Positions 27,447 to 34,083 of a stretch of 38,719 bases of DNA are shown here, in pieces. The DNA is from a virus. The notes beneath the pieces were generated by a model, which made no database searches, was not told where the DNA came from, and was given only the letters and a program-made list of their open reading frames with translations. The position numbers were made by a program, and so were the translations under genes. Numbering within the stretch: the stretch's first letter is position 1; every line of letters starts with the position of its first letter. The stretch is taken from positions 1-38,719 of IMG/VR virus record IMGVR_UViG_3300028794_000013; one strand, given 5' to 3'.

Positions 27447-28003
27447 TGTTCCAGCTGATTCGAGACGTGGTGTCCAGCAACTCCGAGTACGAACTGAAGC
27501 GAGCGACGCTCAAGGTGTGCTCCGAGTCTGCCAATGCTACCGAGGCGTCCGAGCTGCTCACCATACTGGGTCTGATGGAAGGTGAGCAGAAGCCCGAGAA
27601 GCCTGAGTTCTACAGCCTCTGCGTCCGGGGAAAGCATCGCCTGGTTCCGGAGAACGTAGAAGTTGGAGAACGTGGAGGCAGGAAGTGCAAGGCCTGCCAG
27701 GACGTCACGGACCTGGAGTTGACCGTCGAGACGATGTACTGCGGCGGCCGGTTCGAGCGTCACGAGCGCACGGACAGGAACACCACGGTCAGGGCAGACG
27801 GAGTCCTGCGGTGCCTGGACTGCCAGAAGATCCACAACGAACGGAACAAGGCGAACCGTGCAGGCAGACTGACGACCCAGGAGGCTCGCAGAACCCAGTG
27901 CCTGTACGGCCACCCGTGGAAGGAGGGCTTCTTCTCCGTCGACAACAACGGACGTCGCCACTGCCTGGTGTGCAGGGCTGAGAAGAAGAACAAGAGGGCT
28001 TGA
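27446..28003 (+). CDS. Triple zinc-ribbon protein
   Basis: The 185-aa product starts at ATG 27446. After a 50-residue helical N-terminus come three successive units of the type C/G-x-H...N...G-x-x-x-C-x2-C: GKHRLVPENV...CKACQ, CGGRFERH...CLDCQ and CLYGHPWKEG...CLVCR. Each resembles the half-site found in HNH/endonuclease VII-like zinc regions, but catalytic DHDH-type residues are missing. It may be a nucleic-acid-binding scaffold or a decayed nuclease array. Its stop is embedded in the -35 of the next promoter. Confidence 0.6.
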   Translation: MFQLIRDVVSSNSEYELKRATLKVCSESANATEASELLTILGLMEGEQKPEKPEFYSLCVRGKHRLVPENVEVGERGGRKCKACQDVTDLELTVETMYCGGRFERHERTDRNTTVRADGVLRCLDCQKIHNERNKANRAGRLTTQEARRTQCLYGHPWKEGFFSVDNNGRRHCLVCRAEKKNKRA

Positions 28004-28028
28004 CTCTGTGGCACAGTCTCTGCATACT
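28000..28028 (+). promoter_or_regulatory. Promoter of the metalloprotease gene
   Basis: TTGACT (28000-28005), a 17-nt spacer CTGTGGCACAGTCTCTG and CATACT (28023-28028) form a good promoter about 30 bases before the protease ATG. The spacer is the same sequence as 7273-7289 and closely matches those at 13371-13387 and 14474-14490. A regulator bound at CTGTG-G-CACAG would sit between -35 and -10. Confidence 0.75.
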
Positions 28029-28058
28029 GGGGGTATGGCACAGACAAGAGGAGACAAA

Positions 28059-28754
28059 ATGAAGAAGATCACGATTGCCGCGGCACTCCTCGCGGTTGCG
28101 ACCACGGTGGTCATCGCCAATGCCGACGACGCACGGAGCACGGAGTCCTACAGCACGGTGGACGACGTCTACAGCGGCACCGGTTGGAAGATCTTCACCA
28201 GCGAGAAGGTTCTCAGCATCGACCCCAGCCAGACGTACGTGGTCACCTACGCCTCAACGTCAGCTCGGTCGAAGCTGCAGCCCATGCTGGAGAAGAGCAT
28301 CACGCAGCTGCAGGCTCTCGGCATCAAGATCTACAACACGACCCAGATCGAAACCATCGCGACCACGTCGTGCGCACCGAAGAACCACATCGTCATGGGG
28401 ACGAAGTACCGTCCGGCCGGCAGCACCAAGGGCGGCGTCAGCATCGGAGACCCCTGCTACAACACGACGAACATGAGCATGTGGTCCGGCAAGGTGTGGA
28501 TGGACAGCGAGTATAAGCAGCTGGGCGGCACGTGGAGCCTGAGCGACAAGGCTTGGAAGAACGGCGTGGTCCACGAGTTCGGGCACGCTCTCGGTCTGGA
28601 CCACGCTCCGGCAGTATCACCCAAGCCGACCAACGGTGACACGCCCATCATGACTGCGCCGAACGGTGGCTTCAACACCACCAGCAAGTACGGCCAGCTC
28701 ACCAGCTGGGACATCGCCGGGTTCAAACAGCTGAAGGAGAACTTCGATGTCTGA
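28059..28754 (+). CDS. Secreted zinc metalloprotease (matrixin/snapalysin-like)
   Basis: The 231-aa product starts at ATG 28059 after AAGAGGAGA. Residues 1-22 are a Sec signal peptide (KKITIAAALLAVATTVVIANA). The catalytic site HEFGHALGLDH (172-182) is the metzincin HExxHxxGxxH, with H172, H176 and H182 as zinc ligands and E173 as catalytic base. M198 in TPIMTAP fits the Met-turn. C105 and C133 may form a disulfide. It would act outside the host membrane. A moron-like gene with its own promoter inside an otherwise coupled operon, it may alter the surface of the infected cell or aid release. Substrate unknown. Confidence 0.85.
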   Translation: MKKITIAAALLAVATTVVIANADDARSTESYSTVDDVYSGTGWKIFTSEKVLSIDPSQTYVVTYASTSARSKLQPMLEKSITQLQALGIKIYNTTQIETIATTSCAPKNHIVMGTKYRPAGSTKGGVSIGDPCYNTTNMSMWSGKVWMDSEYKQLGGTWSLSDKAWKNGVVHEFGHALGLDHAPAVSPKPTNGDTPIMTAPNGGFNTTSKYGQLTSWDIAGFKQLKENFDV

Positions 28755-28959
28755 CGAGCCGCTGAAGACCTACCGCACCGCTCGTACTCGGAAGTATTGC
28801 GAGGACACGCACCGCCCGCCGTTCCACCACATCGAGCCGGGAGAGAGATACCTCAGGGCTGCACTCCCTCCGAACTCTGAACTCGGCAACGAGCACTGGT
28901 GGATCATGAACATCTGCAAGAGCTGCATGACATCGGAGAAGGAGAACCACGATGCCTAG
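28747..28959 (+). CDS. Small zinc-finger protein, tandem copy 1
   Basis: The 70-aa product starts at ATG 28747, overlapping the protease stop. It has TYRTARTRKYCED, IEPGERYLRAALPP and a terminal ICKSCM. The spaced cysteines and PGERY motif match a common small actinophage zinc-binding family. It is followed by a paralogue. Confidence 0.65.
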   Translation: MSDEPLKTYRTARTRKYCEDTHRPPFHHIEPGERYLRAALPPNSELGNEHWWIMNICKSCMTSEKENHDA

Positions 28960-29161
28960 GAGTCTGGGGACGTACCGCACTTCGAGCCGGATGCGGCGTT
29001 GTGATTCGGAGGGGTGGGACTGCTGGAGAATGATTCAGCCGGGGGAAAGATACCTCCGCGTCTCGTTCCCTCCCGGTGGCGAGTTCGGCTACTACGTATG
29101 GTGGCACCAGAACCTCTGCTCATCCTGCATGGTGCCGGAGAAGGGGGACTTCGATGGTTGA
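28952..29161 (+). CDS. Small zinc-finger protein, tandem copy 2
   Basis: The 69-aa product starts at ATG 28952 and overlaps copy 1. Shared features are TYRTS, a single early Cys pair, IQPGERYLRVSFPP and LCSSCM. Divergence is large outside those positions, so the duplication is old. Function unknown; nucleic-acid or protein binding is likely. Confidence 0.65.
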   Translation: MPRSLGTYRTSSRMRRCDSEGWDCWRMIQPGERYLRVSFPPGGEFGYYVWWHQNLCSSCMVPEKGDFDG

Positions 29162-29546
29162 GTACTGGACGGTGGCAGTGACGAAGCGGGACCTTGATTG
29201 GGTCACCACCCACTTCGGCGTGCGTCTTGACGAAGCGCTGCGGTCTACCGACGCCCCGTATTACTTCGATGGGCTGGCGCCACTCCCGCTGGACACGCAG
29301 GAGTGGCGCTGGTTGACAGCTCAGACAAGTTTTCGATCTGACTGCCCTGAGGGACTGAGGTTCGCTCTCGACACCGCAGCCCCTTCGGATGTGACTACCA
29401 TAAGACATCGGGAATGGGCTAGGAGCCATACGGTTACGGCAGTGCTTCCAGAGTACAACCCCGTGCACCATCTCTTCCCGGCAGACCCGTTCGTCGCTGC
29501 GGAGGATGAACCGGATTACCCGGATCACTACCCGTTCGAAGGCTGA
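29154..29546 (+). CDS. 130-aa protein, unknown; last early gene
   Basis: The product starts at ATG 29154, overlapping the upstream stop. It is acidic with several Trp and Pro residues and an unstructured C-terminus (EDEPDYPDHYPFEG). It ends 13 bases before the bidirectional terminator. No family is recognised. Confidence 0.6.
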   Translation: MVEYWTVAVTKRDLDWVTTHFGVRLDEALRSTDAPYYFDGLAPLPLDTQEWRWLTAQTSFRSDCPEGLRFALDTAAPSDVTTIRHREWARSHTVTAVLPEYNPVHHLFPADPFVAAEDEPDYPDHYPFEG

Positions 29547-29559
29547 GCACAGCAGAAAG

Positions 29560-29584
29560 CCCCCGGAGTCCGAAGCTCCGGGGG
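29560..29584. terminator. Bidirectional terminator between early and tail operons
   Basis: CCCCCGGAG (29560-29568) and CTCCGGGGG (29576-29584) form a perfect 9-bp stem with a 7-nt loop, preceded by GAAAG and followed by TTTCG. The flanking A and T runs allow termination from both convergent operons. Confidence 0.88.
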
Positions 29585-29589
29585 TTTCG

Positions 29590-30168
29590 TCATGTCGCCA
29601 TCCGCATGCCGTACAGCTCCCGGTTGAGGACCCACACCGGACCCACGCCGTTGTGCTGCAACGAGACGTTCATCGTCTGGCCGGCCAGCATCGGATGCAT
29701 CCACGCCGCGCTGTATTCGAACCGACTCTGAGCTCCGGTACTGAATTCCTGGTCGGCAACGAAGACCTCGGTGGTGGAGTTCAACCGCATCCGCAGAACG
29801 AGGTTGGTCCAGTTGGTGACCGGCGCCGTGATGAGAACGTGGAACATGTAGAAGCCCGCGGTGTTGATGGTCAGCACGGTCGGGGAGGTCACGGTGTTGA
29901 CCATGTTGTCCGTGTCCCGTAGCTGAATGTTGTACGTCAACGATGTCTCGATATTCGGCTGAATCGTCTGGGCACCGCTCGCCCGCATGTGACCGAGAGG
30001 ACGATTCGCGGACGTCACCGGCGCGAGGTTGGCAGTGATGTCATCGTCAACGGTCTGTGCCAGGTCTTCTATGGCAGCAGGGATCCCGTAGGGACTGGCG
30101 GAGTTTGGGTTCAGCGTGTCGGTAGGCAGTGGGTAGGGGTAAGCCCGGTTCGGTGTTGTGCCCGGCAT
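29590..30168 (-). CDS. Minor tail protein, jelly-roll type (copy C)
   Basis: The 192-aa product starts at ATG 30168 after CTAGGAG. It opens with TPNRAYPYPLPTDTLN and an AAIEDLAQTVDDDI helix, then a beta domain with TINTAGFYMFHVLITAPV. That glycine-aromatic strand resembles the core of C1q/TNF-like jelly rolls. It shares layout with the proteins at 30177-30731 and 31551-32123. As the most distal late gene it is a good receptor-binding candidate. Confidence 0.6.
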   Translation of the reverse strand: MPGTTPNRAYPYPLPTDTLNPNSASPYGIPAAIEDLAQTVDDDITANLAPVTSANRPLGHMRASGAQTIQPNIETSLTYNIQLRDTDNMVNTVTSPTVLTINTAGFYMFHVLITAPVTNWTNLVLRMRLNSTTEVFVADQEFSTGAQSRFEYSAAWMHPMLAGQTMNVSLQHNGVGPVWVLNRELYGMRMAT

Positions 30169-30176
30169 GAGGACTC

Positions 30177-30731
30177 CTAGAGGATCGTGTTGCCCGTCAT
30201 GCGGGTGATGTTCATCTGGAACATGTTGACGGTGGTGGCCACCGACGAACCTGCAAGCAGGTTGACCACGGATGCCGCGGGGACGTTGCTGAGCATCTTC
30301 CCCTCCACCGTGATCTGCGTGGAGGTGCCGGCACGACGGCGTGTGTTCATGCACCGGACGAACCCGCCTATGCCCAGCTGGACCAGGCGCACGCCGTTGT
30401 TCGGGCCGGTGAAGGTGACGTTGAACCCGAACAGGTACAGGCCCTCTGTGGCGATCGTGATGGTGGGGCTTGGAGCCACGATCATGTTGGTGTTGTCGTA
30501 GATCTCGGTGACAAAGGTGAGCGGGATGACAGCACCCGCCGCGATGGGCGTGGCCACTCCGGTCGTCTGCACCTTCAGCGACGGGGAGTTGTTCCGCGCC
30601 TGAGTGACGTCCGTGAGGATCCCCTGCACGTCCCCGTCGATGTCTGTAGCGAGATCCTGCATCTGCGCAGGGAAGTTCGTGGGGTCGGTGTAGCAGGGGT
30701 AGGTGTACCCCCGCGGCGTGTTCATGGTCAT
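30177..30731 (-). CDS. Minor tail protein, jelly-roll type (copy B)
   Basis: The 184-aa product starts at ATG 30731 (ATG 30725 possible). It opens with TPRGYTYPCYTDPTNFP and AQMQDLATDIDGDV, then a beta domain with TIATEGLYLFGFNVTFTG. The layout is the same as its two relatives: a short Tyr/Pro-rich start, one helix with paired acidic residues, then a C1q-like beta sandwich. It is probably a trimeric tail-tip or fibre component. Confidence 0.6.
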   Translation of the reverse strand: MTMNTPRGYTYPCYTDPTNFPAQMQDLATDIDGDVQGILTDVTQARNNSPSLKVQTTGVATPIAAGAVIPLTFVTEIYDNTNMIVAPSPTITIATEGLYLFGFNVTFTGPNNGVRLVQLGIGGFVRCMNTRRRAGTSTQITVEGKMLSNVPAASVVNLLAGSSVATTVNMFQMNITRMTGNTIL

Positions 30732-30732
30732 G

Positions 30733-31551
30733 TCAGCCCATCCTCCTGCAAGCTACGGCGTCGAATCGGATGCTGCTGACAGCGTTGGCCGGGAACTCGC
30801 ACCGCAGGCCCACCCTCAGGAACCCGCCGTTCGTCATGGCAGAGGGCACCGATACAGCTCCGTGCATGAACGTGTACGGGGGTTTCGTCCGGAGGAACTG
30901 GACTCGCTCGATCATCGTGTAGTCGTTGGCCAGCGTGCCGGACGGGAAGGTTTCCACGTCCGTCGAGAACCAACACGCCATCAGCTGAACACTGGTGGGG
31001 GGTGTCGTGAACGCCCCAGTTGGAGCCGTGAAGTTCGCGTTGGCTGCGTACGTCGACAGGAAGTACAGCTCTCCCGGCTGAACAGCAATCGCGCTGGACG
31101 TAAGCACCACGTCGAGGGTGCCACCCGGAGAGTTCGGGTTGATGTTGACGACCTGACCAGACTGCGGCGCGTCGGTGTCGGTGTTGACGTTGACGCTAGC
31201 TGGAGTAGCGACCGCACCGTTGATCGCAGTGAAGCTGAACCAGTTCAAGGGGATGGTCCCCGGCGCCGCGGTAGCGGTCGGGACGGAATCCTCGAAGGAC
31301 GGGTTCAGGATGTTGTTGAAGCCCGCACCCGCGTATCTACCGAGGCACAACCACGAACTGTCCTGCTGAAGAACGGCTACGAGGTCACCCTGAATGGGGG
31401 GCTGGTACCAGTCGAGATACGCCGCCTGAATCTCCGTGCCGCCGACGTTCACCTGAAGGAACTGCGGGTCCCAGTCGGTGACGATGCCCGTGCGCACGAT
31501 GGCGGATGTGGGCTTGGCGGAGAGAAGGGCATCGCTCAGGTTCGTTGGCAT
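30733..31551 (-). CDS. Minor tail protein
   Basis: The 272-aa product starts at ATG 31551, overlapping the upstream TAA as TAATG. The first 90 residues include IVRTGIVTDWDPQFLQVNVGG and DLVAVLQQDSSWLCLGR, an OB-like pattern seen in tail-hub accessory proteins. The rest is a beta-sandwich, carbohydrate-binding-like domain (ILNPSFEDSVP, a pattern common in CBM-like modules). It may bind host surface glycans. The specific role is inferred. Confidence 0.6.
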   Translation of the reverse strand: MPTNLSDALLSAKPTSAIVRTGIVTDWDPQFLQVNVGGTEIQAAYLDWYQPPIQGDLVAVLQQDSSWLCLGRYAGAGFNNILNPSFEDSVPTATAAPGTIPLNWFSFTAINGAVATPASVNVNTDTDAPQSGQVVNINPNSPGGTLDVVLTSSAIAVQPGELYFLSTYAANANFTAPTGAFTTPPTSVQLMACWFSTDVETFPSGTLANDYTMIERVQFLRTKPPYTFMHGAVSVPSAMTNGGFLRVGLRCEFPANAVSSIRFDAVACRRMG

Positions 31552-32123
31552 TACAGGGGCCCCAGTCTGACGGCAGAGAACTCGCACTGTTCGACGTCCA
31601 GGGTAACGGTCCCGACGGTGCGGAGAGAGACCTGCACCAACCGGCCGGCGATCAGCCGGAGGATGACACTGCCATTGACCTCTCCCGGCAGAGTCGTGAT
31701 GTTGAAGTTGGTGGCCAGGCCTTCCGAACTCAGGTCCCCAACACCCTGAATCGAGAATATTACCTTCAGGCTGTCAAGCGGCGGCGTCGGCCCCTGGTCC
31801 ACCTGAACCCAGCTGGTGAAGAGGTACGTACCGTCGATGCGTGCCCTGATTCCGAGAGTCTCGTTCATCACGGCGCCGGGGGTGTTGTCGAACCGGAGCA
31901 CGGAGAAGCTGATCGGGTCACCCTGCTGAATCGTCTGCGCAGCGCCAGCGATGTGACAGCCGTCGGGAGAGAGCAGGTTGTTATCCACCGTGGTGAATAG
32001 GTTCGTCACGTCGGCGTCGATGGTCAACGCGAGGTTGGCAACCTGGACGATGTCAGAAGCGTCCTCCGTGATGGGAGGGACACATTCGCTATAAGGGTAC
32101 AGCCGGGGTGAGGTCTGGTCCAT
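31551..32123 (-). CDS. Minor tail protein, jelly-roll type (copy A)
   Basis: The product is 190 aa from ATG 32123, or 191 aa from the GTG at 32126, which overlaps the upstream stop; the ATG has better spacing from GGAG. It shows SPRLYPYSECVPP, then a VANLALTIDADV helix and IRARIDGTYLFTSWVQVDQG. It is the first of three layout-related genes and probably arose with them by duplication. Confidence 0.6.
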   Translation of the reverse strand: MDQTSPRLYPYSECVPPITEDASDIVQVANLALTIDADVTNLFTTVDNNLLSPDGCHIAGAAQTIQQGDPISFSVLRFDNTPGAVMNETLGIRARIDGTYLFTSWVQVDQGPTPPLDSLKVIFSIQGVGDLSSEGLATNFNITTLPGEVNGSVILRLIAGRLVQVSLRTVGTVTLDVEQCEFSAVRLGPL

Positions 32124-33238
32124 CACGACTCCGATGAGATTGGGCTGACAGACGAACGCGTGGTCATCGACATGGTAGAGCTGGGAGTGAGGCCGATACT
32201 CCAGCTGTCGATCACCTGGACAGTCTCGACACCGCGGTACCGGATGCGGATGGTGTCCCCCGGCTCCAGGAAGTGAAATGCGGGCGTCTCAAGACTCCAC
32301 TGCTCGGTCAACGCCAACGATGCCGCCAGCTGCTGTCGGGCCAGGGTGTCGGCTTCCGTACCCGAGAGCGGCGTCTGGGGCTTGAGAATCTGGGACACCT
32401 TCCCGAACAAGCCACCGAACACAGTGGGGGACGATGTAGCCGTGTCACGACGACGGACGATGATGGGCGCTGATCCGTCCATGCGCTCCGACACCACGGT
32501 GATCGAGTTCGCCGTGGCGTCCCGCGTGATCGTCTTGCTCGCACTGATGATCAGGCCCTGGTTGTCCGATGCGGTTCCGTCGACCAGGAAGGCCACCACG
32601 GTGCCCGCCGTATAGGGGAACTCGCGTATCACGAACTGCCCGTTGCCAAGGGTGTACCAGCGGGCTCCGAGAGCGGACGCAAGGTCGTCCAGCGCCTGCC
32701 CCCTGTCGTCATCCCAGACGAGAGGGGGGCACGTGGTGTCGTCCACGTTGTTGGAACCGAACACCGGGTTGTTCACAGCCTCGGCTATCAGAGACTGCAT
32801 CTGCTGAACGATCGATACGTTCGGCTGAGAGCTCTGAGGTTGCTCGAACCTGAAGGCGAGCACGTCTGCCGCGAGGTCATCCGCCCGGAGGTTTACAGCG
32901 CCATCCCCTGCCAATGTCGCCTCGTATATCCGGCCGGTGAACAGCGGGAAGAACTCCGTGGTGCCGTCGAGATATCTCGGACCGCTCTCAACCATTACCG
33001 TAGCCCGGTAAGGACTCAGGAGGTCTGTAGGGTTGTGCGGGAAGAACTCGAACGGCACCTGTAGGTCCAGGCTGCGAGTGACCCTGGAATTCAGGGCAGC
33101 GCTCACGGACCCGTCGACAACAGGGACCCCACCATCCGGAGTAACCTCGGTTGTCCCGTGGAACACCCGAACTCGCGTGACCTGTTCGTGGGGTCCCTTG
33201 ACGACCGCGTTGTACGCTGACGAAATCGGGAGAACCAT
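32123..33238 (-). CDS. Minor tail protein (DUF5047-like hub component)
   Basis: The 371-aa product starts at ATG 33238. Features include VTRVRVFHGTTEVTPDGGVPVVDGS near the start, RSLDLQVPFEFFP, and a central WDDDRGQALDDLASALGARWY region. A C-terminal segment with LEPGDTIRIRYRG follows. This matches my memory of the DUF5047 minor tail proteins of actinophages, which resemble baseplate hub domains. It probably forms part of the tail tip after the distal tail protein. Confidence 0.7.
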   Translation of the reverse strand: MVLPISSAYNAVVKGPHEQVTRVRVFHGTTEVTPDGGVPVVDGSVSAALNSRVTRSLDLQVPFEFFPHNPTDLLSPYRATVMVESGPRYLDGTTEFFPLFTGRIYEATLAGDGAVNLRADDLAADVLAFRFEQPQSSQPNVSIVQQMQSLIAEAVNNPVFGSNNVDDTTCPPLVWDDDRGQALDDLASALGARWYTLGNGQFVIREFPYTAGTVVAFLVDGTASDNQGLIISASKTITRDATANSITVVSERMDGSAPIIVRRRDTATSSPTVFGGLFGKVSQILKPQTPLSGTEADTLARQQLAASLALTEQWSLETPAFHFLEPGDTIRIRYRGVETVQVIDSWSIGLTPSSTMSMTTRSSVSPISSES

Positions 33239-33253
33239 AAAGCCAGTCTACTG

Positions 33254-34081
33254 TCAGAATCCGCCTTGAACCACGTCACCCCAAGTCAGCCCAGATGCCG
33301 TGAGATCGGCATACGTAGCGTAGGTGAGATCGACCGCGCACCACGTCTGGCCGGCCACACCTTGGATGTTGTCGATGGCTGGACTGTCCACCACTGCGAG
33401 CGGAACCGACCACAACCGCCAGGGTTTTCGCTGATCCCGGCTGATGTAGTCCATCTGCAGCTCACCCGGCTGAACGAACCTGTCGGGCCAGCAGTAGACG
33501 GTGGGGGCCTGGATCAGGATTGGGCCGCCTGCTGTGAACAGCTGGTAGATAGCATCGATAGCCTCGCACGTCCGGGAGGCAAACGTGATGCTGGTGGTCG
33601 GTGCCTTCCTACGCGAGTACACGTCCGCGGGGAACTCATCGGCCAGAAGAGGGAAGAGCCCGAAGTCACCGCTGCGTGCCTCAGAGCCGAACTGCACGAG
33701 AGCTATGGGTTCCTCGGGCGGAGCACAGTCGGGCGTTGCAGGCGGCGTTGGTGTCGTGCAGAGGTCAAGTCGGATGTTCGCCCAAGGACGCCCCGGATCC
33801 TTCAGCCACACGAATCCGTCGGAATCCACTGTGGACGTGCAGGTGCTGACGAACCCATCGTTGGAGGTGCCCCGGTAGGTGATTGGCGTGTCCAGCGGCA
33901 TCGTCGTGTCGAAGTAGTACCCCTGCTGACAGAGCAACCCGTAGTTGATGAAGGAGTTGAACGGGCCGCCGTTGATGGAACGCTCGATCAGGACGGAAGT
34001 CTGGGTACCAGCTTCACCCGTGTAGTCCATGGTGATGAGCATGTTGGACAGGTTGCTGTCTGGTGTACACGTGATCGGCAC
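33254..34081 (-). CDS. Minor tail protein (distal-tail-like)
   Basis: The 275-aa product starts at GTG 34081 with AGGAGGTAGCA upstream, three bases after the tape-measure stop. It is beta-rich with a proline-rich middle (CTTPTPPATPDCAPPEEP) and ends with GLTWGDVVQGG. The first gene after the tape measure usually encodes the distal tail protein, which connects tube and tip. Assignment is by position and general composition. Confidence 0.6.
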   Translation of the reverse strand: MPITCTPDSNLSNMLITMDYTGEAGTQTSVLIERSINGGPFNSFINYGLLCQQGYYFDTTMPLDTPITYRGTSNDGFVSTCTSTVDSDGFVWLKDPGRPWANIRLDLCTTPTPPATPDCAPPEEPIALVQFGSEARSGDFGLFPLLADEFPADVYSRRKAPTTSITFASRTCEAIDAIYQLFTAGGPILIQAPTVYCWPDRFVQPGELQMDYISRDQRKPWRLWSVPLAVVDSPAIDNIQGVAGQTWCAVDLTYATYADLTASGLTWGDVVQGGF

Positions 34082-34083
34082 TG

